DNA of 64,000 nt from Pseudomarimonas arenosa (GTDB lineage: Bacteria; Pseudomonadota; Gammaproteobacteria; Xanthomonadales; Xanthomonadaceae). Below, in pieces: positions 42,656 through 51,982 of the stretch. The DNA lies in contig NZ_JACYTR010000007.1 in assembly GCF_014841215.1 (NCBI RefSeq), positions 115,856 through 179,855 of the forward strand. The letters are read 5' to 3'. Position numbers and translations under genes: made by a program. Numbering within the stretch: position 1 is the stretch's first letter; each line of letters begins with the position of its first letter. Under the pieces are notes generated by a model. That model was not told the origin of the DNA. It saw nothing but the letters and a program-made list of their open reading frames with translations, and ran no database searches.

Positions 42656-44440
42656 ATGCAGCTCTTCACACCGCCTTTCGCCAAACTACTATCATTGGCC
42701 GCGGTGAATTTCCTACGCACTCCCACACGCAGTGTTTGCGCCCTGCTGCTGCTCGCCCTGCTTGCGCTGGCGGCCGGACTGGGCATGCGCGCCCCCAACC
42801 CGCCTGACGAACCACGCTTTGCCCTGGCCGCCAAGACCATGGTGGAGACCGGGCACTGGTTGATACCACAGCGCGGCAGCGAAGTGTATGCGGAGAAGCC
42901 GGCCACCTTCATGTGGATGCAGGCCGCGTTCTATGCCCTGACTGGCGATCTGGACATCGCCTTTCTGTTGCCCTCCCTGCTGGCCGGTCTGCTGACCTTG
43001 TGGCTGGTGGCTGATCTGGCCGGCCGCATCTGGCGCCCACGACTGGCCCCCTGGGCGCTGGCCGCCCTCTTCATTAGCCTGCAGTTTGGCTTGCAGGCCA
43101 AGCGCGGGCAGATCGACATGTCGCTCACCGCGATGACCACCGTGGCGCTTTGGGGCCTGTTAGTGCATTTTCTGCGTGGACCGAATCGAGCGGCGCTGAT
43201 GCTGGCCGGTTTCGCCGCCGGCCTGGGCACGGTGACCAAGGGCGTGGGCTTTCTGCCCCTGCTGATGCTGGTTGCCTATGCCGGCTGGCGCAGCTATGCC
43301 CGCCGCGGCCATGCCGACCCGGCGACTGGCGGCGGCTGGGGCGGCGCCGGCTGGCTGATCCCGGCCTTTGTTGGCGGCGCCATGATCTGGCTGGCGCCGG
43401 TGTTGCTGACCACCTGGTGGAATGACACGCCAGAATTGCGTGCCTACACCCAGGAGCTGTTGTTTCGGCAAACCGGCACTCGTTACCTTAACGCCTGGCA
43501 TCACCATCGACCGGCTTGGTACTACCTGCAGGTGATCTTCACCCTGTGGCTGCCCGGCGCCCTGTTGCTGCCCTGGCTGCTGCCGGCCTGGTGGCGTCGA
43601 TTGCGACGCGGCGACCTGCGCTACTGGCTATTGCTCGGCTGGGCGCTGTTGGTGCTGCTGTTCTTCAGCGCCAGCAGCGGCAAGCGCGAGGTCTACATCT
43701 TTCCTGCACTGCCAGCCCTGGCCCTGGCCGCCGCGCCGCTGCTGCCAGGTCTGCTGCGGCTGCGTGGCGTCCGCTGGACCCTGCGCATCTACATAGGCGT
43801 GGTGTCCCTGCTCGGCGGACTGCTGGCCGTAGGCGGTTGGGTCGAAGCACCGGCGGTACTGAAACTGACCGAACGACGCGCCCTGGATGCCGCCGACCTG
43901 CAGCGCCTATTGCTGGGCTTTGCCCTGCTTAGCGGCAGCGGCCTGATCGCCTTGATCGCCTCGCGAGGGCGGCGCATCGGAACCAGCCTGTTCGGATTCA
44001 CCGTGATGGTGTGGATCAGCTACGGCCTGCTGCTCGGGCCGGCCCTGGATGCCAGCAGCTCGGGCAAGCAGCTGATGGCCGAGGTGGGTGAGCGGCTGCC
44101 CGCCGAGGCCGAACTCGGCATCGTCGATCTGAAAGAACAATTGTTGCTGCAGGCCGACCGCCCGGTGCAGGACTTCGGCTATCGCCAACCCTTGGCAGCG
44201 CAGTGGGTCGGTGCGGTCGAATGGCTCAATCATGCCCCGCAGCGACGCTGGCTGCTGGTGCGCAAGGCCGATCTGCCCGACTGCCTGAGCACGGCGCGCC
44301 TGCAACCGCTGGGTCGCGCCAACCGGGTCGAATGGTCGCTATTGCCCGGCCACGAGCTGGCGCCATCCTGCGCTGCGACCCTGCGCCAAGCGGCCGACGC
44401 ACAACCCAGCTCGGACCGACCGCCAGCCGCTGACGAATAG
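42656..44440 (+). CDS. ArnT/PMT-type membrane glycosyltransferase
   Basis: About 594 residues with roughly eleven hydrophobic helices. The first loop has the catalytic acidic motif NPPDEPRFALAAKTMVETGHW, which matches DExRY-type ArnT sites, and KGVGFLPLLMLVAY is a typical ArnT-like helix. Such enzymes move a sugar from a polyprenyl-phosphate donor onto lipid A, protein or another periplasmic acceptor. The start is not fixed: ATG 42656 or GTG 42704 both leave an N-terminal helix intact. The RND operon begins 72 bp downstream on the same strand, and RimK is divergent. Confidence 0.88.
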   Translation: MQLFTPPFAKLLSLAAVNFLRTPTRSVCALLLLALLALAAGLGMRAPNPPDEPRFALAAKTMVETGHWLIPQRGSEVYAEKPATFMWMQAAFYALTGDLDIAFLLPSLLAGLLTLWLVADLAGRIWRPRLAPWALAALFISLQFGLQAKRGQIDMSLTAMTTVALWGLLVHFLRGPNRAALMLAGFAAGLGTVTKGVGFLPLLMLVAYAGWRSYARRGHADPATGGGWGGAGWLIPAFVGGAMIWLAPVLLTTWWNDTPELRAYTQELLFRQTGTRYLNAWHHHRPAWYYLQVIFTLWLPGALLLPWLLPAWWRRLRRGDLRYWLLLGWALLVLLFFSASSGKREVYIFPALPALALAAAPLLPGLLRLRGVRWTLRIYIGVVSLLGGLLAVGGWVEAPAVLKLTERRALDAADLQRLLLGFALLSGSGLIALIASRGRRIGTSLFGFTVMVWISYGLLLGPALDASSSGKQLMAEVGERLPAEAELGIVDLKEQLLLQADRPVQDFGYRQPLAAQWVGAVEWLNHAPQRRWLLVRKADLPDCLSTARLQPLGRANRVEWSLLPGHELAPSCAATLRQAADAQPSSDRPPAADE

Positions 44441-44512
44441 TCCGAGGCGGACACAATCAGTACACTGCGCGCGCCCGCTGGCCGCTCGCCAGCGCATCGA
44501 ACGGACTCCTGC

Positions 44513-47038
44513 ATGTCGCAACGCCTCTGGCGCGCCTCAGTCGCCCACCCGCGTCGGGTATTCCTCCTGACCGCCGTGTTATGCCTGTTGGCGATGGCGG
44601 CGATGCCGAGGGTCAAGATCGACACCGACCCGGAAAACATGCTGGCGGCCACGCAGCCCGAGAGGGTGTTCCACAACGAGACCAAGCGGCGCTTCGCCCT
44701 GCACGACATGATCGTGGTCGGCCAGGTCAGCCAGCATGCCGAGGGCATCTACAACCCGCAGTCGCTAGCCGCCCTACACCGCCTGAACGCCGAGATCGCC
44801 AAGCTCGATGGCGTGATCCGCGCCGACCTGATGTCGCTCGCCACGGTGGACAATATTCGCCAGGCCGGCCTCGGCACGGTGCGCTTCGAGTGGTTGATGT
44901 CGACGCCGCCGGCCGACCAGGCTGGCGCTCTCGACCTGAACGCACAGCTTAGCCGCCTGCCGATGTTCGACAACACCCTGGTGTCAGGTGACGACAAGGC
45001 CGCGGCGATCTACGTACCGATCGCCGACAAGAATCAGGCCTATCGCATCGGCGGCGAGATCGAGCGGCTGGTGGCCGGGCTCGACAGCAGCGATAGCTTT
45101 CATATTACCGGCCTACCGATTGCCGAGGATCGCTTCGGCTACGAGATGTTCGTGCAGATGGCGATCTGTGCGCCGCTGGCCGCCCTGGTGATCTATCTGC
45201 TGATGTGGCTGTTCTTCCGCAATGCGCTGTTCGTGGCCGCGCCGATGCTGGTCGCCATGGGTTCGGTCATCATCACCATGGGGCTGCTGATCGGCCTCGG
45301 CTTCTCGGTGCATATCATGAGCTCGATGATCGCCATCTTCCTGATGCCGATCGCGGTAGTCGACGCCATCCATATCCTGTCTGATTTCAGCGAGCGCTAC
45401 CGTCCGGGCGACGACCCGAAGCAGGTGATCGAGTCGGTACTGAACGATCTGTTCAAGCCGATGCTGTACACCAGCCTGACCACAGCGGTGGGCTTTGCCT
45501 CCCTTTTGCTGACACCGATTCCGCCGGTGCAGATCTTTGGCGCCTTCGTGGCGTTTGGGATCCTGTTGGCCTTTCTGCTCACCCTGACCCTGCTGCCGGC
45601 CTTTGTTGCCTCGCTATCGCCCAAGGCACTGCAGGCCCTGACGCGACACAGCGAAGGCGGCAGCCTGTTGACGCGCTGGCTTCCCGGCTTGGGCCGCGGC
45701 GCGCTGCGGGCGCGCTGGCCGATCGTTCTGCTATGCCTGGGCCTGAGCGTGGCCAGCGCCTACGGCATCGCCCGCATCGAGGTCAATGACAACCCGACGC
45801 GCTGGTTCAAGGCCGACCACCCGATTCGCGTTGCCGACCGCGTACTTAACCAGCACTTTGCCGGAGCCTACGACGCCTTCATGGTGCTGGACAACGATAT
45901 CGCCGCGCTGAAAGACCGACTGCGTGATGGTTGGATGGCCGAAGCCGATTCTGCAGCCCAACAGCTGGCGATCGCCAGCCTGAGCCAGCCCGGTGATCTG
46001 GGGCCGGCTCTGCAGTCAGCACTGGATCGGCTGGACGAGGGCAGTCTTGCGCTGGACAGCGAGCTCAGCGATCAGTGGATCGAGCGAATCGAAGACGCGC
46101 AGCGCGCATTAGCGGTGTTCCAGCAACCCGAGGTACTGCGCTACGTCGAGCAGTTGCAGGCGGCGCTGCAGCAGAGCGGCCTGATCGGCAAGAGTAATGC
46201 CCTGCCCGATCTGGTCAAGACCGTGCATCGCGAGCTTCGCAGCGGCGAGGCCGAGCAATTCCGCATCCCCGACAGTCAGGCCGCGGTGGCACAGACCCTG
46301 CTGCAGTTTCAGAGCTCACACCGGCCGCAGGACCTGTGGCACTTCACCACCACCGATTACCGCGCTGCGGTGGTCTGGCTGCAGCTCACCAGCGGCGACA
46401 ACCAGGACATGCAAGCAGTGGAACAATGGGTTCAGGATTATGTAGCCCAGCACCCGCTGCCGGACGGCCTGCAGTTGCGCTGGGCCGGCAAGACCCACCT
46501 CAATCGAGTCTGGCAGGGCGAAATGGTGACCGGCATGGCGCAGAGTCTGGCCGGCGCCTTTGTCGTCGTGCTGATCATGATGATCGTGCTGTTCCGTAGC
46601 CTGCTGCTCGGCCTGCTGGCGATGCTACCGCTGAGCCTGACCATTGCCTTCATCTACGGTGCCATCGGCTGGCTGGGCAAGGACTACGATATGCCGATCG
46701 CCGTTCTGTCTTCGCTGGCCCTGGGCCTGTCGGTCGACTTCGCCATCCATTTCATCCAGCGCGCCCGCGCCATCTACGCCCGCCAGCGCGACCTTCAGCG
46801 CACTCTGGCGGCGATGTTCGATGAACCCGCCTTGGCGATCAGCCGCAATGCCATCGTCATTGCGATCGGCTTCACTCCCCTGTTGCTGGCGCCGCTGGTG
46901 CCCTACATCACGGTCGGCTACCTGCTGGCCAGCATCATGGCAGTGTCGGCCTTGGTAAGCTTGTACCTGCTGACCGCCCTGCTCTGGGCAGGCAATGGCT
47001 GGCTGCTACGGCACACCGCACCAAGGAACCCAGCATGA
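44513..47038 (+). CDS. MMPL/RND superfamily transporter
   Basis: 841 residues with two repeated membrane halves: helix 1 (VFLLTAVLCLLAMAAM), periplasmic loop ~35-215, helices 2-6 (ALVIYLLMWLFF, MGSVIITMGLLIGLGF with LMPIAVVDAIHILSDFSERY, a typical RND helix-4 segment with the acidic VVDAIHI), then the second half with VLIMMIVLFRSLLLGLLAML and LGLSVDFAIHFIQRAR. It belongs to the MMPL group that moves lipids or hydrophobic molecules by proton motive force. It overlaps the LolA-like gene by 4 bp (ATGA). There is no periplasmic adaptor gene nearby. Confidence 0.93.
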   Translation: MSQRLWRASVAHPRRVFLLTAVLCLLAMAAMPRVKIDTDPENMLAATQPERVFHNETKRRFALHDMIVVGQVSQHAEGIYNPQSLAALHRLNAEIAKLDGVIRADLMSLATVDNIRQAGLGTVRFEWLMSTPPADQAGALDLNAQLSRLPMFDNTLVSGDDKAAAIYVPIADKNQAYRIGGEIERLVAGLDSSDSFHITGLPIAEDRFGYEMFVQMAICAPLAALVIYLLMWLFFRNALFVAAPMLVAMGSVIITMGLLIGLGFSVHIMSSMIAIFLMPIAVVDAIHILSDFSERYRPGDDPKQVIESVLNDLFKPMLYTSLTTAVGFASLLLTPIPPVQIFGAFVAFGILLAFLLTLTLLPAFVASLSPKALQALTRHSEGGSLLTRWLPGLGRGALRARWPIVLLCLGLSVASAYGIARIEVNDNPTRWFKADHPIRVADRVLNQHFAGAYDAFMVLDNDIAALKDRLRDGWMAEADSAAQQLAIASLSQPGDLGPALQSALDRLDEGSLALDSELSDQWIERIEDAQRALAVFQQPEVLRYVEQLQAALQQSGLIGKSNALPDLVKTVHRELRSGEAEQFRIPDSQAAVAQTLLQFQSSHRPQDLWHFTTTDYRAAVVWLQLTSGDNQDMQAVEQWVQDYVAQHPLPDGLQLRWAGKTHLNRVWQGEMVTGMAQSLAGAFVVVLIMMIVLFRSLLLGLLAMLPLSLTIAFIYGAIGWLGKDYDMPIAVLSSLALGLSVDFAIHFIQRARAIYARQRDLQRTLAAMFDEPALAISRNAIVIAIGFTPLLLAPLVPYITVGYLLASIMAVSALVSLYLLTALLWAGNGWLLRHTAPRNPA

Positions 47039-47841
47039 TTCGACAATTCGCTTTGCTCGGCGCCTTGCTCGCTGCCGCGCTCGGTGCCGCGGAGGCGCGC
47101 GAAGTCGATGCTGCGGCCGAAGCTATCGTCAGCGCGGCTTATCGCGCCACACGCTACGCCGGCGACGATGGCCGCAGCCAGGCGCGCATGTTGATTCGCG
47201 ATGCCCAGGGCAATCAGCAACAACGTCAATTCGTGATCCTGCGGCGCGATGTCGAAGACGGTGGCAATCAGGATTTCCTGGTCGTGTTCGATCGACCGGC
47301 GGACGTCCGCGGTACCGTGCTGCTGGTCAACAAGCAGACCGAGCGCGACGATGATCGCTGGCTGTATCTGCCGGCACTGGATCTCGACAAACGCATTTCG
47401 GCCGGCGACAAGCGCACCAGCTTTGTCGGTTCGGATTTTTTCTACGAGGATATTTCCGGCCGCAACCCGGCGCTCGACTGGCACCAACTGATCAGCAATG
47501 ACGGCAAGCAGGCGGTGATCAAGTGCGAGCCGAAGGAGCCGAGCTCGGTCGAGTTTGCCTACGCCCTGGCGACCATTGATCTCAGCACCCACCTGCCGGT
47601 AAAGGCGGAATATTTCGATGCCGAAGGCAAGCCGCTGCGCAGCATCGAGACCCTGGCCACCGCCCTCGTACAAGGCCATCCAACGGTGATTCGCAGCAAG
47701 GTCAGCAACCACTTGACCGGTGGCTACACCCTGCTGGAAATGCGCAATCCGCAATACGACATTGGCCTCGAGGCCGAGCTGTTCACGCCGCGTTCGCTGC
47801 GCAACCCACCGCGCCAGTGGCTGAAGGCAGGCGCCGATTGA
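47035..47841 (+). CDS. LolA-like outer-membrane lipoprotein-sorting protein
   Basis: A 268-residue periplasmic protein: signal peptide (LLGALLAAALGAAEA), then a LolA/LolB-like half-barrel built of strands such as FVILRRDVEDGGNQDFLVVF and WLYLPALDLDKRISAGDKRT, and SFVGSDFFYEDISG. Proteins of this type carry lipids or lipoproteins across the periplasm. Encoded between an MMPL transporter and an outer-membrane barrel, with overlaps at both ends, so the three probably form one transport route from inner to outer membrane. The start overlaps the transporter stop as ATGA. Confidence 0.9.
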   Translation: MIRQFALLGALLAAALGAAEAREVDAAAEAIVSAAYRATRYAGDDGRSQARMLIRDAQGNQQQRQFVILRRDVEDGGNQDFLVVFDRPADVRGTVLLVNKQTERDDDRWLYLPALDLDKRISAGDKRTSFVGSDFFYEDISGRNPALDWHQLISNDGKQAVIKCEPKEPSSVEFAYALATIDLSTHLPVKAEYFDAEGKPLRSIETLATALVQGHPTVIRSKVSNHLTGGYTLLEMRNPQYDIGLEAELFTPRSLRNPPRQWLKAGAD

Positions 47842-49079
47842 GCAGTCGGTGGCGTTCTGCCCTGGCGCTTGTGCTGGCCGCAGGCTGCGGCGTCAGCCAG
47901 GCGCAGGATGAATTCGACGACTGGCAGGACTGGGACGATCCCAGCCTGCTCAGCGGGTATCTTGAATACCGCTCGGCCCAGCGATTCGATCGTAACCCAC
48001 TGTTCCCGCACCGAGCGAGTCGCGATGAGCTGAAGCTGAAACTCGAAGCCAGCGATCAGGCCGATCGGCTTGCCTGGGATGTACAGCTCGACCTGTATGC
48101 CGACAGCCTCGAAGGCCGATTGCGCAGCGATCTGCGTGAGGCCAGCCTGTCATTCACGCTGACTGATCGGGCCCAGTTCAAGCTCGGTCGCCAGGTGCTG
48201 GGCTGGGGCACCGGCGACCTGCTGTTTGTCAATGACCGCTTCCCCAAGGATTTCGTTGCACCGCTGTCCGGGGGCGACGATGCCAATTTCAAGGTGCCGT
48301 CGAACACGCTGCGCCTGCTGGCCGGCCTCGGCCCGCTGAATGTCGATCTCGCCTACACACCCAGGTTCACCTCAGACCGCTTTCCCGATGGGCGCCGGCT
48401 CAGTCTGTTCGACCCCACGCTGCAGCGACTCGTGGGCGGCAGCCGACTGCTCGACCCTGAGCCGCCCAACAACAGCGAGACGGCACTGCGCCTGGCCCGC
48501 AGCCACAACGGCATCGAGTACGCAGCGTACGCCTATCGCGGCTTCGACAAGCAGCCGCTGTCGGCCGATCGTAATGGGGCGGCGCAGTTTCGCCGGCGCG
48601 ACACGCTCGGCGCCAGCGTGCGCGGACCGCTCTGGGGTGGCATTGCATCGGCCGAACTGGGGCGCGAACGGCGCCGCGACGGCGCCGCCGATGACAGCGT
48701 CGTAGTGCCGGACAAATCAGCCATCATGCTCGGTTTCGAACGCGAGCTGCGCGCCAAGCTGAGCGGCGGCGTGCAGCTCTACCACGAGCGCTTTGATCAT
48801 CACCCGCGCGCGCTGAATCCGTTTGCTCAGGGCCAGCGGCAGTTGATCTCGCTGCGGCTGACCCAGTCGTCGATGCAGGATCGCCTGCAGCTGAGTGCAA
48901 TTCAGTTCTATTCCCCCGATCGCCACGATCGCTGGCTGCGCGGCACCGCCAGCTATCGCTTCAGCGACGACTGGCTGGCCGGCGTACAACTGAATCTGTT
49001 TGGCGGCCTGCCCAACACCTTGTTTGGTCAATTCACCGACGACAGCCAACTCGGTCTGTGGCTGAGAAGGCAGTTCTGA
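47838..49079 (+). CDS. Outer-membrane beta-barrel protein of the RND operon
   Basis: About 413 residues; signal peptide (SALALVLAAGCGVSQA), then alternating amphipathic strands throughout (for example GYLEYRSAQRFDRNPLF, AQFKLGRQVLGWGTGDLLFV, LQLSAIQFYSPDRHDRW) and a C-terminal Phe (LWLRRQF), the mark of outer-membrane barrels folded by BAM. It resembles the alginate-export/DUF1302-type porins found next to MMPL transporters, but I cannot name the family with certainty. TTG 47838 overlaps the previous stop (TTGA) and has AGG upstream; GTG 47817 is the alternative start. Convergent with the cytochrome b561 gene. Confidence 0.82.
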   Translation: MSSRWRSALALVLAAGCGVSQAQDEFDDWQDWDDPSLLSGYLEYRSAQRFDRNPLFPHRASRDELKLKLEASDQADRLAWDVQLDLYADSLEGRLRSDLREASLSFTLTDRAQFKLGRQVLGWGTGDLLFVNDRFPKDFVAPLSGGDDANFKVPSNTLRLLAGLGPLNVDLAYTPRFTSDRFPDGRRLSLFDPTLQRLVGGSRLLDPEPPNNSETALRLARSHNGIEYAAYAYRGFDKQPLSADRNGAAQFRRRDTLGASVRGPLWGGIASAELGRERRRDGAADDSVVVPDKSAIMLGFERELRAKLSGGVQLYHERFDHHPRALNPFAQGQRQLISLRLTQSSMQDRLQLSAIQFYSPDRHDRWLRGTASYRFSDDWLAGVQLNLFGGLPNTLFGQFTDDSQLGLWLRRQF

Positions 49080-49089
49080 GCCGGCCGTA

Positions 49090-49626
49090 TCAACCGCGCA
49101 TCCGCCGCAAGGTGTTGTCACGCAACTGCAGGTGGTGCCAGACGACCGCCAGTAGGTGGCCGCCGATCAGGAAGTAGCCGATCGTCGCGCCCCACTCATG
49201 CCAGTCTTCCAGTCGGTGAGCCATATCGCTGTCCACTGCCAGCAACGGCGGCAAGGCCATGCCCAGCACACTGGGCAGCTTGCCCTCGGCGCTGACCAGG
49301 GCCCAGCCGAGCAACGGCATGATCAGCAAGAAGGCATACAACGCGAAGTGACCAGCATGGGCGGCGGCGACCAACCAAGCCGGGGGCCGAGGAGCAATGG
49401 GCGGAAAGGGCCGCCGCCAGCGAGCCCAGAGGCGCAAAGCCAACAGCAGCAGGAGCGACAGCCCCAGCCACTGATGAATCGGATGCAAGGAGGCGCGCAG
49501 CTCACTGCCACGCGGAAACCAACCGCGAAACTCCATGCTGACATACACCGCCAGCATCAGCAGAACACTGAGCCAGTGAATCCATCGACTGACTGGATTG
49601 ATTGCCGGAATTGGATGCTGCGACAT
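49090..49626 (-). CDS. Cytochrome b561 family protein
   Basis: A 178-residue, four-helix membrane cytochrome: helices near 18-32, 52-66, 88-108 and 148-165 with paired histidines (SRWIHWLSV, LHPIHQWLGL, AHAGHFALYAF, IGGHLLAVVWHH) suited to two heme b groups. It probably transfers electrons from the quinone pool to a periplasmic acceptor. Start ATG 49626, with GGAG six bases upstream. It is transcribed in the same direction as the sulfur operon but separated from it by 58 bp, so a shared role in redox or sulfur handling is possible but not shown. Confidence 0.9.
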   Translation of the reverse strand: MSQHPIPAINPVSRWIHWLSVLLMLAVYVSMEFRGWFPRGSELRASLHPIHQWLGLSLLLLLALRLWARWRRPFPPIAPRPPAWLVAAAHAGHFALYAFLLIMPLLGWALVSAEGKLPSVLGMALPPLLAVDSDMAHRLEDWHEWGATIGYFLIGGHLLAVVWHHLQLRDNTLRRMRG

Positions 49627-49684
49627 GAACCGCTCCACAAGGTCAGAGAATCGGAAACGCCATTGCCATCGCCAGCGCGCAAGC

Positions 49685-50476
49685 CTATATATCGAACAGC
49701 GCGCGTTCGCGATACAGCATGTAGGCCGCCACCATGGCGATCACGCCGGCAAATATCGTATTCAGCCGACCGCGACTCAGCGACAGTCGGCGTGCGACGG
49801 CGCTACCCAGCCGGCTGCCGGCCAATCCGCCGAGGATGAACAATAGCGCCAACGGCCAGTCAATCCAGCCGGCTCGGGCATAGTTGATCGCCGTGGTCAG
49901 GCCGAAAGCGGTTACCGCCAGCAAGGACGAGCCGATCGCCAGCAGGATCGGCAGGCCGGCGGCGTACATCAGGCTGGGCACGATCAGGAAGCCGCCGCCG
50001 ATACCGAAAAACCCGGCCATGCCACCCACCGCCAGGCCGGTCAGCGACAGTCGGCGCAGGGTGCGGCCATTCCATTCGGCCTGATCGCGGCCAGGATAAT
50101 GACGATGGCGCAGCATCAGGCCGGCCACCAGCAGCATCAGCAAGGCAAACAGCAGCAATAGATGCTGTCCATCAACGGTCTTACCGAGGCTCGACCCCAG
50201 CCAGGCGCCGAACACGCCGGCGGCGGCAAACACGCCGACCACCGACCAACGCACATGGGCGTGGCGGGCGTGCTGGTACAGGCCGCCCGTGGCATTGGCG
50301 GCCACCGCCAGCGCACTGGTACCGATCGCCAGATGCGGGTCCTGCACGCCTACTACGTAGACCAGCAAGGGCAGCGCCAGAATCGACCCACCGCCACCGA
50401 TCAGACCAAGCGAGAATCCGACCAAACTGCCTGATAAGAGTGCCAGCACAGCCTGAGCGAGGCTGAGACTGGTCAC
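49685..50476 (-). CDS. TauE/SafE family sulfite/sulfonate exporter
   Basis: 263 residues, about eight helices. The family signature LIGGGGSILALPLLVYVVG near the N-terminus and GFFGIGGGFLIVPSLMYAAG in the second half are the duplicated TauE/SafE motifs. Such permeases export sulfite or organosulfonates. GTG 50476 overlaps the stop codon of the upstream DUF442 gene (GTGA), so the genes are translationally coupled; with the persulfide dioxygenase-like gene this is a sulfide detoxification operon in which sulfite made from persulfide would be exported here. Confidence 0.92.
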   Translation of the reverse strand: MTSLSLAQAVLALLSGSLVGFSLGLIGGGGSILALPLLVYVVGVQDPHLAIGTSALAVAANATGGLYQHARHAHVRWSVVGVFAAAGVFGAWLGSSLGKTVDGQHLLLLFALLMLLVAGLMLRHRHYPGRDQAEWNGRTLRRLSLTGLAVGGMAGFFGIGGGFLIVPSLMYAAGLPILLAIGSSLLAVTAFGLTTAINYARAGWIDWPLALLFILGGLAGSRLGSAVARRLSLSRGRLNTIFAGVIAMVAAYMLYRERALFDI

Positions 50477-50907
50477 AGGCCCTCGGCGAGTCGCTGCAGG
50501 CGTGGCTGCAAGTCGGTCAGACTGATGCCAGCCGCCGCCGCGCGGGACTCGATCTCGGCCAATGGCCGCCGACCGGCTTCGGCCAGCGCCCACAGCAGGG
50601 TCGACCGATTACCACTGCGGCAGTACGCCAGAATGGGCGTCGGCAGCTCATTCAATGCCTGGCGAAAGGCGGCGATGGCCGCCGAATCGATAGCGCTTCC
50701 GAGCACCGGGAGATAGCGAAACGGCAGGCCCTGCGCCTGCGCCGCAGCAGCGATGGTCGCCGCATCGCACTGGTCATCCGACTCGCCATCGGGTCGATTG
50801 CAGATCAGGGCACGATAGCCGGCAGCCGCAATCGCCGTCACATCGGCAGTGCTGATCTGTGCGGCGACGGCAAGCCGTGACTCCAGCGCCTGCGGGCGAA
50901 GCGTCAT
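50473..50907 (-). CDS. DUF442/TIGR01244 sulfurtransferase-phosphatase-like protein
   Basis: 144 residues with the phosphatase/rhodanese-like active loop AYCRSGNRSTLLW and the N-terminal signature AAGYRALICNRPDGESDDQ of the beta-lactamase-hydrolase-associated DUF442 domain. In Xylella and Agrobacterium, this domain is fused or linked to a metallo-beta-lactamase persulfide dioxygenase (Blh) and takes part in sulfide oxidation. Here the two are separate adjacent genes. It lies 50 bp downstream of the MBL gene and overlaps the TauE gene. Confidence 0.9.
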   Translation of the reverse strand: MTLRPQALESRLAVAAQISTADVTAIAAAGYRALICNRPDGESDDQCDAATIAAAAQAQGLPFRYLPVLGSAIDSAAIAAFRQALNELPTPILAYCRSGNRSTLLWALAEAGRRPLAEIESRAAAAGISLTDLQPRLQRLAEGL

Positions 50908-50957
50908 CGGGCAGCGTCCTGAACACTTAGCATATAGGTCATCCCTAAACCCATCGT

Positions 50958-51893
50958 TCAGAACTGATTGAGCGGAAGCTTGAGATAGCGCACGCCGTTG
51001 TCCTCGGCCGGAGGAAGGTGCCCGGCCCGCATGTTCACCTGCACCGCCGGCAGGATCAGCCGCGGCATCGACAGTTGGCGGTCGCGGGCCTGGCGCATAG
51101 CGACGAAATCCGCTTCGCTGACCCCTTGGTGAACATGTATGTTATGCATCCGCTGCTCACCGATGGTGGTTTCCCAGGCGAAATCCTCACGTCCCGCGGC
51201 CTTGTAGTCATGGCAGAGAAATACCCGCGTGGCGTCAGGCAATTGCAGCAGTCGGCGTATCGAACGGAACAATCGAGCCGCATCGCCGCCCGGGAAATCA
51301 CAGCGCGCAGTGCCATAGTCAGGCATGAACAGGGTGTCGCCGACAAAGACTGCGTCGCCGATTACATAGGCCAGGCAGGCCGGGGTGTGTCCGGGCACAT
51401 GCAATACCGTGACATCGAGTCCGCCTAGACGAAACGTTTCACCGTCGTCAAACAACCGATCGAACTGACGCCCATCGGTGGCGAACTCAGGCTCGGCATT
51501 GAACACCCGCGCGAAGGTCGATTGCACCTCAGTGATATGCAGTCCAATGCCAATTTGTCCGCCGAGTTGCTGCTTGAGGTAAGGCGCTGCGGACAGATGA
51601 TCGGCGTGTGCATGGGTCTCCAGTTGCCACACCACCTGCAAGTCTTCGGCGCGAACGGACTCCATGACCGCCTGCGCCAAGCGTGTGTCTGTGCGCCCGG
51701 CTGCCGGATCGAAGTCCAACACGCTGTCGATAATCGCTGCAGCCTTGCTCGCCGGGTCGCGCACCCGATAGGTCACGGTATTGCTGTCGGCATCAAACCA
51801 GGCCCGCACATTTGGCTGGCGCCGCGGCTCCGCCTGCGCTGCACGCACCTGTTCGCAAGCCCGCTGCACAGCAAGATCGGCGCTGGGGGTCAT
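50958..51893 (-). CDS. MBL-fold persulfide dioxygenase-like protein (Blh/ETHE1 group)
   Basis: 311 residues; iron or zinc site THAHADHLSA (HxHxDH), HVPGHTPACLAY, VGDTLFMPDYGTARCDFPGG and the late His in LCHDYKA. The motif TLFMPDYGTARCDFPGGDAA is typical of ETHE1/Blh persulfide dioxygenases, which oxidise glutathione persulfide to sulfite. First gene of the operon with DUF442 and TauE. Start ATG 51893; the frame extends 19 codons upstream without conserved sequence. No ArsR/BigR-type regulator gene, which often accompanies such operons, is in the neighbourhood. A long MITE copy starts 90 bp upstream. Confidence 0.92.
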   Translation of the reverse strand: MTPSADLAVQRACEQVRAAQAEPRRQPNVRAWFDADSNTVTYRVRDPASKAAAIIDSVLDFDPAAGRTDTRLAQAVMESVRAEDLQVVWQLETHAHADHLSAAPYLKQQLGGQIGIGLHITEVQSTFARVFNAEPEFATDGRQFDRLFDDGETFRLGGLDVTVLHVPGHTPACLAYVIGDAVFVGDTLFMPDYGTARCDFPGGDAARLFRSIRRLLQLPDATRVFLCHDYKAAGREDFAWETTIGEQRMHNIHVHQGVSEADFVAMRQARDRQLSMPRLILPAVQVNMRAGHLPPAEDNGVRYLKLPLNQF

Positions 51894-51982
51894 CGTCGGC
51901 CTCGACTTCAAAGCACTATTCTGACCCGATCGCAAGGCCGCTGCACTCATCGCCGCGCCCCTACCCAGGAACCTCGCTATGC

